A stretch of DNA of 64,000 nt, taken from Unio delphinus (lineage: Eukaryota; Mollusca; Bivalvia; Unionida; Unionidae). The number at the start of each line of letters is the position of its first letter. Position 1 is the first letter of the stretch. Where the stretch lies: contig JAQISU010000251.1 of NCBI GenBank assembly GCA_029339505.1, positions 317,501 through 381,500 of the forward strand, written 5' to 3'. The notes below the pieces were generated by a model that saw only the letters and a program-made list of their open reading frames with translations, did not search any database and was not told the DNA's origin. Below are positions 45,641 to 58,059 of the stretch, piece by piece. Both the position numbers and the translations under genes were made by a program.

Positions 45641-46640
45641 TTACGATTGAAAACAATTGCTTGAAAAATGAACAGATATCAGAACCTTCTAATGCACCGC
45701 AGATACCTGATCCAGTATGTAGATATAAAACAGTTTATCTAAACTGCTGTGGCGGGTCAGGAAAGACGACTCGTGCGACTGAATTATTTCGTAGAAACGC
45801 TAGCTTTTGCAAATCAAACATGATTGTTCTAACACCGACTCACAGACTTGCAAGAGAGATGAAATAGCGAGGGGTGAATGCTTGCACTTATCATACTTTT
45901 TTTCGATGGAAAGGTGACGAGTGGACTCCTGATCAAATGAGTGAGAAATTTATTCCTAAAATCATCATTTGGGATGAGATATGCACGGTGTCGTTAGATG
46001 TATTGCAAAAGTTTCTTGAGTGGCTGCTACTTTCGAATACAGCAGTGATAATGTGCGGCGATCATGGCCAGCCACCACCATTTTTCGGTTTATCCCCACA
46101 TGATTGGCTGAAGAATTTTGTAGACTATTACGAAGGAACTAATACTGATCATAGAGCACTTGATGAACAAAAATTACACGAATTCAAGAAACTAATTAGA
46201 TTATAACCGGATAGAATACAATGTGAAATAGCCCGTAAAATAATTTCGGAAACTCAATTAAACGATTTCTGGGAAGCGTGGAGTGCAAATGATTTGATAG
46301 TGGCAAGTAGAAAAATAGTCAAAGACACACTTCAGATGAAGTTATTTAAATTGCATAAAGAAAAATTTGCAACGCTTCCAACGCGTTGTGTTATAGACCC
46401 TAGGATACACGGCGACAAAATATTGAAGTTGATATTCCTGGGCAGCGTGAAAAGCAAATTCTCGTGCTAAATGATATTGTGCTGGTTGATTTCAATGTCG
46501 TCAATCAACTTCAGAAAGTTGTTCTAGACTATAACGACACTACAATAAGTGATATTGTCAACGATGATATAATCAGAAAAAAACTCTCCGGTAACAAACA
46601 ACGGGATAAAAAAGTAATAGAGAATTTGACATTGATGCCG
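45641..46640 (+). pseudogene. SF1 helicase, copy B
   Basis: It continues in the frame of the polymerase. Motifs in order: Walker A CCGGSGKTTRATELF (about 45,750-45,795), VLTPTHRLAREMK (45,827-45,866), Walker B IIIWDEICTVS (45,963-45,995) and motif III VIMCGDHGQPPPF (46,048-46,086). Stops lie at 45,868 and 46,204, and a frame change lies near 46,440. The order of motifs fits the Pif1/RecD-like SF1 helicases. It would unwind DNA for the polymerase that precedes it. Confidence 0.82.
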
Positions 46641-46831
46641 AATTAATAAAAACACTGAAACAACAACAGAATAATCACTACGCGAGTTGCAATTCTATAA
46701 TGAATTGGTGTTGGTCGGATAAAGATCCTCGACAATTTACCGTAGATTGAAAGCATAGCAGCGTTGGGCATACGAGAGATAATGTGATGCTGACTTGTCT
46801 TGAGTGCAACAGACGAAGAGATGCTAGTTAA
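46641..46831 (+). pseudogene. HNH nuclease domain, copy B
   Basis: The domain has the first CxxC replaced (HYASCNSIMNW), then GHTRDNVMLTCLECNRRR and the stop TAA at 46,829. It ends eight bases inside the integrase gene on the other strand, as in copy A. One stop is visible near 46,750. Confidence 0.65.
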
Positions 46832-47762
46832 GACCACGCGGCGGTAATTGAGTATCCTCGGGTATCACTTGTAGTTGTTCACGTGTAAATCCACGCTGCA
46901 GAGCAGTTGAATCCAATCTATAGATTGCTGGTCTACCCGTAGATCGTGTTATACTAGATATTTTATGCGCGGTGACACTACCAAACAGGATCAGTAGCTC
47001 TTTTTTACCACCTTCAAGCTCTCCTGGTTCATATAAATACCTAACAGTGACATTGCCGAGTATTGGTTGTTTTGAAAAATCTTTTTGTTGTTTTTCAGGT
47101 ATATACTTTTTTAATCGCTTTGTTAGGTTTCATGTTGATCGTTCGAGTAATCTCATTATTCAGCGCAGTAATTACGCCTGGTAATCTCTTGACTCATTTA
47201 CGAGATCGTTTATCCTGAATAAATTATTTCGCGTATTGATATCCAAATAACCGCTCAGCAAGTGTCCGATTAAATCGTTCAACAATTGCCTGATCGCGAT
47301 GTAGTGCAGTATGCCCTCGTCGTAATGCGGTATTATGATGCTTCATTGTTGAACCGCACCCTGAATTTCCTTGCCAGGATCAAATTGTAATAGATTTGGC
47401 CAAAGCAGAGGATCCCTTCGATAAATCCTTTCAAACGCAGAAGCAACTTCAGTTGATGATTTCGTCGTTAGCGGCTCTGCTTGTTTGTATTGACTCGCAA
47501 CATCAACTACAGTTAGTGCGTATTTGTAAACACCATCATGCGGCAGAAATAATATATCAGCTTGATGAACTTCATTAGGAACGGTAACATCTAAATGCGA
47601 GTAGTTTATTCGTTTAGCCGGTGGTAGATACATTTGCCATATCGCCTGTTTGGATAACCAATCCGCTGCAGTGGTATTTTTCACCTTTGCGGCACTAGCG
47701 AGTTTACCGATTGCTGCTTTACCCCTCCAGTATCCTCTTGGAGAATAATATATAGATTCCAT
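46824..47762 (-). pseudogene. Retroviral-type integrase (rve), copy B
   Basis: From ATG 47,762 to TAG 46,824 the length is 939 bp. The N-terminal MESIYYSPRGYWRGKAAIG and the core HQADILFLPHDGVYKYALTV are open to about 47,343. The second acidic motif is LLQFDPGKEIQG, and the Glu in the ERFNR motif lies near 47,275. The C-terminal part follows with frame changes. It would join element ends to host DNA. It is convergent with and overlaps the HNH gene. Confidence 0.85.
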
Positions 47763-47795
47763 GTTGTTATTTAATTACCAGCACCTAACATCAAT

Positions 47796-48376
<581 letters not shown>

Positions 48377-48377
48377 C

Positions 48378-49042
48378 ATGAACGTAATTGATTTTTCGGC
48401 GACAAAAACACGAGAATCAGTTAAGCATCACGCAGCGCTACCAAGTTCTATTCGTATGATTATAATCGGACCATCTGGAAGTGGCAAGACACAATTGCTA
48501 CTTAATTTGATAACGAGATGGATGAAATGGGACAAGTTGTATTTAATAGCCCCAGGTGTAGATGATCAGAGATGTTATGAAGTGCTAAATAGATTACAAC
48601 GAGTAAGCTTCAGAAATTGCCGATTATAATGTTATTGAGTTTATAACCGACATCGAGGAAGCGCCAGCAATATAAGACTTAGATGGAAGCATTAACAATT
48701 TGGTCGTAAATGATGATGTGATGTTAGACAATCAGAAGAATCCTGCTAGGATATTTTCTAGAGGCAGGCATAAAAGAACTGACGTGATATATGTCACTCA
48801 ACGATACACTCAAATACCAAAAGTAATTAGAGATAACTGTAATATTCTTGCTGTATTCAACGGAGTTGATACACATACGCTACGAAATATTTGGCAAACT
48901 TGGTGCGGCGGTGATATGGATTATAATCTTTCTTAGAAATTTCTTTAGTCACGCTCAGTCAATCCCACATGGATTCGTAACGATAAATTCGCATGATCCC
49001 AGATCAAGATATCGTATCGGACTTGATCAAATATTCGGTTAA
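48378..49042 (+). pseudogene. A32-type genome packaging ATPase, copy B
   Basis: ATG 48,378 opens with MNVIDFSATKTRES. Walker A is GPSGSGKTQLLLNLI (48,470-48,515). After a frameshift near 48,590, Walker B appears as VVNDDVM with the first Asp lost (copy A has VYDDVM), then FSRGRHKRTDVIYVTQRYTQ and RDNCNILAVFNG. A second frame change lies near 48,935, and the end GLDQIFG meets TAA at 49,040, seven bases before the terminal repeat. Where copy A has TGA, copy B keeps the Cys codon. Confidence 0.84.
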
Positions 49043-49048
49043 CCCTAT

Positions 49049-49218
49049 AGCAGCAGAGGGGGCGTGACAACGACATTGGTGTCCTTTTTTTTGATGAATT
49101 GCTAGCAATTTCGAGTATGCCTTGGTTTGCCAAATGGACGCTTTTTTACGATTTCGAGGAAGCCTTAGTTTGCCGAAACGACGCGTGTAAAAAGTTGTCT
49201 AATTCGCCCCCTCTGATG

Positions 49219-49220
<2 letters not shown>
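49049..49220 (-). repeat. Terminal inverted repeat, copy B right end
   Basis: Its two ends are themselves inverted: AGCAGCAGAGGGGGCG at 49,049-49,064 and the reverse complement of AGCATCAGAGGGGGCG at 49,205-49,220. The internal part has the GGCAAACTAAGGCTTCCTCG repeats, read on minus. It abuts a (TA)n tract on the outside. Confidence 0.85.

Positions 49221-49284
<64 letters not shown>
49221..49284. repeat. (TA)n microsatellite
   Basis: About 64 bp of TA directly outside the right terminal repeat of copy B. It may have grown at the integration site. Confidence 0.95.
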
Positions 49285-49289
<5 letters not shown>

Positions 49290-51464
49290 TTTATTTTATT
49301 TAACAGTTAAGGGAGATAACTCGTGTCGGTATGTCGGCTTATGATAGAGTTGCATTAAATCTCAATGAGTTATCGAAACGCTACGTCACCTGATTTCAAT
49401 GGGTTTCATTAGTCATGATTCTCAAAAGAGTTAATTCATATGTATTTAATGTAACAGATAGTCCACCAATGTTGAATGTCTGGTTGCATCAAACAAATAA
49501 GCAGCATAACTTTAAAACGTTTGTCTATTGTCCACTAAAACTCAAACATCAACTGAACCCAGCCAAGCAGGTTACTTATTAGACAAATTACTATCGAGGG
49601 ATATGTGTTCATACATTATCAGTAGACCACCCACTCCCATACACAAGCATATGCATTTGGTTAAACCCCCCTTGCCCTCTCCATGTGTATTAAATGGACA
49701 AACCATAACTATGGCCTCAGTGTGGTTTGTATTTATAATACAATGTATTCATTTTCTTTCTGTGATAACCAGTATATCTTCATTATTTCAATTATGCATT
49801 GATACTATATTTAAGATAAATTGTAAATATACAATTTTTACTTTTTTGATAATACACAGAAAATAAAGCTTTTGTGGGAGCAACTTTCTGTTTCATACAC
49901 AAATACCATCCACAAATACCAATACAATACTATACATTACTTTTAGTTTAGTTACATATATCATGCATGTATCATAATGGTTGTTTTTTAGGATACTTAA
50001 CTCAAATAATCCCTTTTATGTATGTATCACAAATTTTTTTGTTAGTATACTTTCTCAAATGGGTCGATAAAACTTTTAGACTTTTCCCCCAACTTCAGAC
50101 AAGACTGAATCCCTTAAAATAAAATTTTGAAATGTGTAAATACTAATGTTGAACTTGGGAATCTTTAGTTTTGTATCAAAAGAAATTATCATTTATCTTG
50201 TTTATTAAGACCTGAATGATAATGCTTCAAGAAATAATAATAATAACTTATTTAAAGGGGTGACTAATTTAGTCAAAGACTACTCTCCCTTGAGGCCCTT
50301 TAACTAAAATACATACAGCATGATGAGGAACATATCAATAACAAAAAATAGACATATGCCAACAAACAATTTACAAAAAAAATATTATTCTAAATAAAAC
50401 AAACCAGATTTTCACAAAATGTACAATCTTTACCAACTGCAAACTATTAAACTAATATAGAATGATACATTTCCAGGTAAATTCTTAGATGTGCATCTAC
50501 CAAAATATTTGTAAACAAGTAAATATACATAAATTTTTTAAAAAATTTAGTAATACTTACACAGATGCCATATCTGATTATGACGTGGTTATATTAGATA
50601 CAGCAGGAATTTGTATCCTATGAATTGTTGGCCCAGGTGTAGAAGTTGTGGCCATGTCTTCTGTGACATTTTTCTGATGTTTTCCTTGCACTGCCATTCA
50701 ATTCATTACCTAATATAGCAAGGGAAAATAAATGTTTTATTAGACACAATAATATTATATACTTTACAAATAATAGTATGCATAATATATACTTAACTGT
50801 ATTGCATTACTTTCATTTACAGCCAACACCATTTACATTATATATAATTTTTTTATTTAAAAAAAAAACAGAAGTGACTGCTTGCCTCTAAATAAAGTCT
50901 TATGGTTGCGAGCGAAAATGATGATCATTAATACCCCTTTGATGGCCTCAAAAATAGCAGCAGTGGTGTACGTACATGCAGGGCTGTGACATTTTATTTC
51001 AAGCTAAATGGAATAATGCCAGTTTTTATAAAATATGTTATTTTAAGAGTTTTGATAAAGAGTTAACAATACAGATATAAAATAGCGGTATAAAAACTTG
51101 ACTGTTCATTGCAAAATTGAGACTCATCATGACACCAGTATCCAGCAAGAATTTGGGGACCTCTGGATTAGTTTCCAGGCTCAAAGTGGACTTCTTTTTA
51201 TTCCATCGTTCACGCTAGTCACCAATACATATGCGTGTGCTGCCATAATTTGCCCAAAGAGCTTTTTTTCCCCTCCTTTCAGAATCTAAGTTTTGGTTTT
51301 CGATCTAGTTGTGAACACGCCATTATTTTTGTAAACACGTGTTTGCGCATGGCTAAAATTTTTAATCTTCGGGAGAGGTCAACACAGAGGTTACATGAAT
51401 ATAGGCGTGGCAAACAGCGAAATTTTGTCTGCAGACAATAATTCAGAGTCGCGTTTTTTATCAC
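49285..51464. other. Intergenic stretch
   Basis: No gene, RNA or repeat family is recognised. AAGGGAGATAACTC occurs at about 49,309. The rest is AT-rich with short A and T runs. Confidence 0.55.
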
Positions 51465-51478
51465 AAAATTTCCGATTA

Positions 51479-53193
51479 ATTATTTAATTAATTATTCGAT
51501 GAAGTTAGAGGAAGTTAAGAAACTGCTTGGCTGGTGGAGTAGAAGAAATTTATCCCTTATTGGAAAAATTACTTTGATAAAGTCCCTGCTTTTGCCTAAA
51601 TTCATTCATCTTTTTGCAGCTTTGCCAAATCCTCCATCCCATATAGAAAAGGAACTGAATACATTATTTTTCCAGTTTATTTGGGGCAGTAAAACTTAGA
51701 GAGTTAAAAGAGACACACTTATAGCTTCTTTTGAGGAAGGGGGATTAAATATGATTCACTTGCATTCATTTTTGTGTTATATAAAACTTTCCTGGATTAG
51801 GCGCCTCTTAATAAACGAAGATGGTTTATGGCAAAAACTGGTTTCTGAACAAATATTTGGTAAATTTGGAGGTATGCTGCTACTTTCATTAGGAAAAACT
51901 AAATTAAAAGTAATTTCTAAATTAATTAAAAATATTTTTGGCGTGATGTTATTTATGCGTTATCTCAATGGAAAAATGAACCATCTACTGTCAATAAAAC
52001 TTGTCTCAAGATATCCTTAATTTAGTGACTGTAGATAATTTTAAATCATACACAGGGTGGAGAACAAACGGTATTGTAATTATTCAACATCTTTTTGATG
52101 CACAAGGGTCTCTATTAAGTTTTAATGAAATAAAACAAAAAACAAAAACAAATAATTTCATACAGTACTTTGCTCTTATTTCAAAGATCTCAATGATGTG
52201 GAAAAATAAAATTAAAACTTTCTTTGAAAGTGGAAATAGTTTTCTTGTAGTTTTGGACAAAACATCTCTCCTTAGGGTAAGAGCAAAGAATAAATGTATC
52301 TATAAAGACCTGATAAGAACAAAAATAATAAAGCCAAATGGTAAACATGAAACTTGGCCCAGACAGCTAGAGTGTGCGATTGGTACAAATGAATGGACCA
52401 ACTCTTTTGTTTCGGCTAGATTTTGTACAAAAGACACAAAACTGATTAGCTTTAACTTTAGATTTCTCCACAGAAATATTGCCACAAACCAGTTTCTAAA
52501 AAAGATTAATTTAAGTGATAATGATAAATGTACCTTTTGTAATGAGGGAATAGAAGAAATTGAGCACTTATTTTATGACTGTTTAGTTACTGAAAACTTT
52601 TGGAAACTATTGGTAGCATGGATCCAAACTTATGACCCAAATTTTAGAATTACACGAAAAGATGTCTTTATAGGAAATAACAACTTTGATGATCTTATTA
52701 ACTTCCTAATTTTGCTTGCAAAATATGTTATATACAGATCACGTTGTGCATCAAAAAGCCCAAATCTTGCCTATTATAAAAATTGTGTTTTATCATATAA
52801 AACGCTGGAAAAATATGTCGCCAAAGTGAATAACAGAAGTGACGAGCTTAAAAGAAAGTGGACCCTATTATCAACTTTTGGTACATGAATTATTATTATT
52901 ATTACTATTATTTTTACTTTTAAAAATTTATATATTATTCATATATTATTATTTTTTAATGCAATTTCAAACATCTTGGGGTTTGTATGCGAGTATGACT
53001 TTGTGTACAATAATTGTGAATGTAAGTAAGTGTGTGTGTGTGCATGTGTGTGCGTGTTGTGTAGGGAACACATGGTGAGATCAGGACACAAAAGAATTTA
53101 AGATCATGCCCCATACGCCAGGTCAGGTGGTGATGTAGGGGAATATGTAAAATCCTGATACCTTGTGTTCAATAGAAGAAAAAAAACATTAAA
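51479..53193 (+). mobile_element. 5'-truncated L1/Tx1-like LINE
   Basis: It is flanked by AAAATTTCCGATTA (51,465-51,478) and AAAATTTCTGATTA (53,194-53,207), one mismatch in 14. The content is the end of ORF2 followed by about 300 bp of 3' untranslated region with a GT repeat and an A-rich tail. The missing 5' part is typical of incomplete reverse transcription. Confidence 0.82.
51499..52888 (+). pseudogene. C-terminal part of LINE ORF2
   Basis: The first frame has LLGWWSRRNLSLIGKITLIK and LLPKFIHLFAALPNP, the thumb-side sequence after RT in L1/Tx1-type elements, and then FFQFIWGSKT before a stop. The last frame (52,001-52,888, 295 codons) holds the Cys-His motif CTFCNEGIEEIEHLFYDC and then FWKLL, the C-terminal zinc-knuckle-like domain of L1-type ORF2. 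A TAG at about 51,698 and one or two frameshifts break it. The endonuclease and the RT palm are absent because of truncation. Confidence 0.83.
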
Positions 53194-53207
53194 AAAATTT
53201 CTGATTA

Positions 53208-54994
53208 CAAACTTAAAAAAACAAAAACAATTTCGTACCCACTGTAAGGGTTGTTTCCATAATTATATGATTATGTGTAAGTACTGTCTTCTTTGTCTTA
53301 ATATAGTGTTCGCCAAACCAAACATCAATTTTCGACAGATTTTTTTTTACATATACCTTAATGATGAAAACAATGACTAAATTTTGAATTTTGCCCTAAA
53401 CCAACAAGTGTTACTATCTTCTTATATCCTAAAAGTACAATACACTTAAGTTTGACCCAAAATGGACCTTTTTCATTAGGAAGCGCTTTTATGATGATGC
53501 CAAAAGTAAGCATTAGGAAAATAGTAATGCTTGCAGGTATATGTGGACAAAACATTTTATGACGTATGTATTGATGGATAAATGGGAAACAATACTTAAA
53601 CTTTTGGTAGTGACGGAAAATGGGGATATTGTGTATATGAGGTGGGAAATAGGAAAATACCTGAAGGTTTACATAAGAAATTTTGGATACATGTATGGTG
53701 GAAGGATGAACTGTGAGGATGTTGAATATTTTTTTAAAACTCAGAAATTAAGAAACATTATATCATGATAGTGATATATTTACCCGAATTCTTCGATGAT
53801 ACTTATTTTTAAGGAAAGGAATGATAGTTGTTTTCAATGAAACCTTGCAACGAATCGGTTGTTTCATTTATTGGGCTCAATCGAAAAAAAATGATCGAAA
53901 TTATCAAACTGGCAGCAGTTTAAATTTGTATTTAAAAAAAATGATTCACATTTTGGAAACCGCCTCAACAGTTCAGAATTTTTATTGAGATGTTCGTTTG
54001 CAATACATAGTATAATTGAACGGCTGGAGATCATGAAAGGTTTTAAGAATCACATCTCTGATTGTTAGATCTCCAAATTTGTTACAAATTTCCGACTACG
54101 CCTCAAGTCGTATGTAATATTTCCAAATGTTTCAAGTTACATAGATTTACACATCAGCAAAAATTCACATTCTGCGGTAATACATATATTTTTAGCTCCA
54201 CATATTTTAAACGTCCGTTCTTCGTTTATTTCAACTTTGTTGCTTAACTACAGATCCAAAGGTTATTGCAAAACGAACATATCGTCCGCATGACTAAAGA
54301 TCTGCACGTTGGCAATGGGGTTGCACGTCCTGGAGTAGCACGTGCGTTATAAACCCTTACATATTTCGATTTGTTGTTTTTAAAAATAATGCCAATAATT
54401 CGAGATGCTTAACCCTTATATCCTTTAATAATCGACTACTTCTCAAGTAGTAGAAATTATTCGTAATCTTCAAATGATATTTTGTACAAAATGCCTTGCA
54501 TTCTTTAATTTCCATGGCAAGCTCCACATTTCACACACTGCCATGTCCTAAGTAATATCAGATTCCTATTTCAATGTCAAATTGTGTCCTGTTTGTGATA
54601 CATTTACCTGAAGTCTATATTTTTGCTTATTTTTAAGGAAACGAGTACGTCAAAGAAAATGAAAAATAAATTGCAAAATAACAATTTCATAGCCGCTGTC
54701 AGGCTTATTTTCATAATTATACTATTATGTGCAAGTACTTTCTTCGTTGCCTTAATATCGTGCTCGCCAGAATAAACATCACTTTTTGACAGAGGTATTT
54801 TACATATATCTTGAAAACGAGTTTTGAATTTTGCCCTAGGCGACCGGTTGGTACTGTTGTCTGATAGTAATAATATCTAAAGATAACCGTAAAATTACAA
54901 TAACCCTAAGTTTGGCTCAAACAGTGATATAAGTATTTGCAATCAAAATGAGCCTTTTACTCAGGAAGATATTTTGTGATGATGCTAAAGAAAG
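53208..54994. other. Intergenic stretch with first copy of a segmental duplication
   Basis: About 53,210-53,660 matches 54,660-55,440 with many substitutions. Each copy has a conserved open segment (53,541-53,768 here) after an AG that could be a splice acceptor. Nothing else is recognised. Confidence 0.6.
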
Positions 54995-55440
54995 TTTGTT
55001 TGTTTGTTTGATTAGGATTTTTTAACGTAGCTTTGTCAATTTTTCACTCATATCGCTACGATATCTGCAGTGCGGTGATTTAAAGTGATGTCAAGCACTT
55101 GGGCATCATGCCGCAAACATGTAGCATGATGTCCCACCCAGTGAAATTATCATGACACCGGGCAAGCCAGTCCTACCACTAACCTCTTAATGATGAGCGC
55201 AAAGCGAGGCAGCCGTTAGTACTATTATTGTTAGTCGTTGGGATGGCTCGGCCTGGGATCGAACCCAAAACCTCCTGCTTCTGCGGAGGACGCTTTAACC
55301 ACTAGGCCACCGAAGTAATGGAAAATAAAATTTGCTTACAGTAATACGTGGAAGAACATTTTCTAACGTATGTATCGATGGATAAGTGGGGAACTATACT
55401 TGAAAGCTTGGTAGTGATGGAAAATTTCGATATTGTGCTT
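54660..55440. repeat. Second copy of the duplication, interrupted by a SINE
   Basis: It shares GTAAGTACT-like, TTTTGAATTTTGCCCTA and ATGGATAA(A/G)TGGG segments with 53,210-53,660. The SINE at 54,995-55,314 is present only in this copy. Confidence 0.75.
54995..55314 (-). mobile_element. tRNA-derived SINE
   Basis: On minus, the head starts TCGGTGGCCTAGTGGTTAAA with an A box, then a clear B box GGTTCGATCCC at about 55,254-55,264. The 3' end is TACGTTAAAAAATCCTAATC with a CAAA tail. It is about 320 bp long. The tRNA-like head is not a free tRNA gene because it has the body and tail. Confidence 0.87.
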
Positions 55441-56326
55441 GTGATGGTACGATGTGACTTTATTTTGATAAAACACATTTCGAGTGATGCAAATGACACT
55501 GGTATTACAATGATGCCCATTGCACGTAAGCAACAATTTAAATTCTTTTTCACCTCTCCGAACATGTTAAAAATGTCCAGATGGGTTTGTCTGGAGTCAG
55601 ATTTCACCAGGAATTCCTTCCAGAAACATGATGGAATAGCCTTGATTTTTTAGACAAAAACCCCAGACAGTAAGCCAATTTCCACTCTGTGTAACAGCAT
55701 ATGATCCGTTCAAGTGGTCTATTGGTCATCCGATGTTTATATTTGATCACACGTATGACAAATTCGGTTTCACCTAAACCACTAGGTCAGAAAATGAAGT
55801 TGTTAAAAGGATGGCGAAGATACCTGATCTACCGACTAGCACGATCCAAGTTTTTCTCGACGACTTTGAAAGTGAAAGAAGAGGGTAAAGATACAGCAGA
55901 GGAAGCCGTATTGTAGAGAATGTCACTTTCGACAGGATAGCAAATACGACCCGAGCTTTTATACTTTTCATGGGACATATTTATTTCAACACATTTTTAA
56001 AACGGAACAGCACGACAAACAAAAATGCATAAAAGCCACAAGGTTAAGTACAGCGATAAAATACACATCAAAAAGACAAAGGATTAGTATAAACATGTCT
56101 CTGTACAACATTGTTGATGAACAAGGTGGATGTTCACGGGACCGTATGTAATATCATAATGATAGGTCATTCTGGATTGTCCATGGCAATCCTGTCCTGA
56201 AGCTTCTTTTCGTTTCCATAGTGACTTGTTCTTCTTCTTGTTCTTCTTCTTGTTCTTCTTCTTCTTCTTCTTCTTCTTCTTGTTCTTCTTCTTGTTCTTC
56301 TTCTTCTTGTTCTTCTTCTTCTTCTT

Positions 56327-56358
<32 letters not shown>

Positions 56359-57191
56359 AATGACAATATCAAACGATTATACTTTTTTCACAGGGCACTT
56401 TAAGTTTACTTTTCTCTTGAATGCATAACAATAGAAACCTCGGGCAATGTATGCTACTTTTTTTTCTCCAAGACTTGACACCCCAACTTTTTCAGTCACG
56501 TACATATGTCCAGTGCGAGCGTAATTCACACACATTTTCGCAAGCATCCAGAGTGGGCAAAAGATCACAAAGATACGTGTCTGCAAACAGAGGTCGAAAT
56601 GTGTGTTGCTGAAGGCGCAAGGCTTATAGAACGAGTTTCTTTGTGCTCATTTTAAGTAAATACCATCATGTTTTTGGTACAGTACAGATCTAACCGAGCC
56701 CACGAAGAATCAGCTAATATACGAAACCCCAGAAAGCTAAGTCACTAAAATACATATCACACGTCGACACCAATTCAGTGGGTACAGTTCTTGTATTAAG
56801 TGTTGGTATTCCTCCAGTGTCATTTATGTCATTGATTTCCTTCCACAAAATATGTTGCACCACAAATGATAAAGGTCGTGGTATTTTTTTTCCTCCTGTC
56901 CCGGAGGTAATAAGAGTTCATTTTGCACAAAACTGATCGTACTTCAGTAGCAAATCGAAGTATTAGTTCTAGTTCACAAACCACATATTGCACAAAATTT
57001 CCATCTACAGACAAAATCTGGTAGCGTAACAGAATTTGGTAATGTTCTAACTATTCCTCTTGAACTCTTTGTAGTATGGCAAATTTGTAATATGTAGAAC
57101 GAGTAGCAAAGTAGCAACCACCATATTATGGTTCTCGTCCAGTGGAACAATTTCGGACCATTGGAAAGCTTTCAAATCAATCCTCTTATAA
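55315..57191. other. Stretch without a recognised gene
   Basis: An open frame of 101 codons (55,348-55,653) belongs to the duplication and may be an old exon. A TTC tract lies at 56,226-56,356. From about 56,829 to 57,191 minus-strand frames look weakly coding and continue across the Mutator-like element, but no family is recognised. Confidence 0.45.
56226..56356. repeat. (TTC)n microsatellite with TTG variants
   Basis: About 130 bp of TTC with interspersed TTG units. Its Ser/Cys reading frame is an artefact. Confidence 0.96.
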
Positions 57192-57199
57192 CATTCTGG

Positions 57200-58051
57200 G
57201 GTGCTAGGACAAAATGACCGTGGACAAAATGGCACGGATAAAATGGCACGGACAAAATGTCATGTGGACAAAATGCCAGTGGACATAATGGCACGGACAA
57301 AATGTCATGAGGACAAAATGTCCGCGGTCCAAAAATTTGCGGAAAAATATATAAGATGGTAAAACCAATGAAAAAATTTACTAATCTATTTATTCAAATT
57401 TAGTCTAACTTTATTATAATAATTATATCTAGCTTAATTAATAAATAATGAAGTCAAACAACATTAATGTTTAAAACACGTGCAATGTCTCCTAAATATG
57501 TGATTGGATCTCGGTTGTAGTCGGTCACCATAGTGTGCAGCGTCTCGTTGACGCGGATGTATGTTTTCTTTTTCTTCCCAGCCGTTGTTTCCAGTTCCAA
57601 TTCACGACGAAGAAGTTGAGTGCTATGTTGTTCCTTTTGTAATTTCCGTGCAAGTTTGGTCGTGGTCGGATGCGCGAAACCGACACCATTGTTGAATGCA
57701 TTGTGCCAACCCTCGATTGCGTTGTTGCTGCGAGGCAGGCTGTCGATTACTCTAGAAAATTGACTCCAAAGTTGAATTGAGAATCTGGGTGGCCCTCTTT
57801 TTGCTCTTCTTAATCTACCAATGAAGTTATCTTCCATGTAATCACAGATAACATCTATGTCACGGTAAGCTGGATCTTCGAGTAAATGTTCAAACAAACA
57901 ATAACATCCTGTGGTGGAACGAATGCCACATGACATTTTGTCCATGCTATTTTGTCTGTGCCATTTTGTCCGTGCCATTATGTTCACTGATATTTTGTCC
58001 ACATGACATTTTGTCCGTGCCATTTTGTCCGTGACATTTTGTCCGGCCACC
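57200..58051 (-). mobile_element. Mutator-like element (852 bp) with 8-bp TSD
   Basis: Direct repeats CATTCTGG lie at 57,192-57,199 and 58,052-58,059. The termini are inverted: GGTGCTAGGACAAAATG at the left and the reverse complement of GGTGGCCGGACAAAATG at the right. Each arm (about 57,200-57,335 and 57,920-58,051) is made of repeated units like GGACAAAATGTCATG. Inside is the end of a transposase gene. Confidence 0.88.
57454..58050 (-). pseudogene. C-terminal part of a MULE transposase
   Basis: The open minus frame of 198 codons has its first 45 or so residues inside the terminal repeat, so the real coding part begins near 57,920. The segment SNNAIEGWHNAFNNGVGFAH followed by HPTTTKLARKLQKEQ is typical of the end of MULE transposases in animals. 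The catalytic DDE part is missing, so this copy depends on others. The reading frame runs without a stop from the repeat to 57,454. Confidence 0.8.
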
Positions 58052-58059
58052 CATTCTGG

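Noticed and set aside
55240..55314. tRNA gene on the minus strand
   Set aside because: The A and B boxes belong to a SINE head with a body and CAAA tail; no complete cloverleaf with an acceptor stem was seen.
56221..56403. Ser/Cys-rich protein
   Set aside because: It is the translation of the TTC microsatellite.
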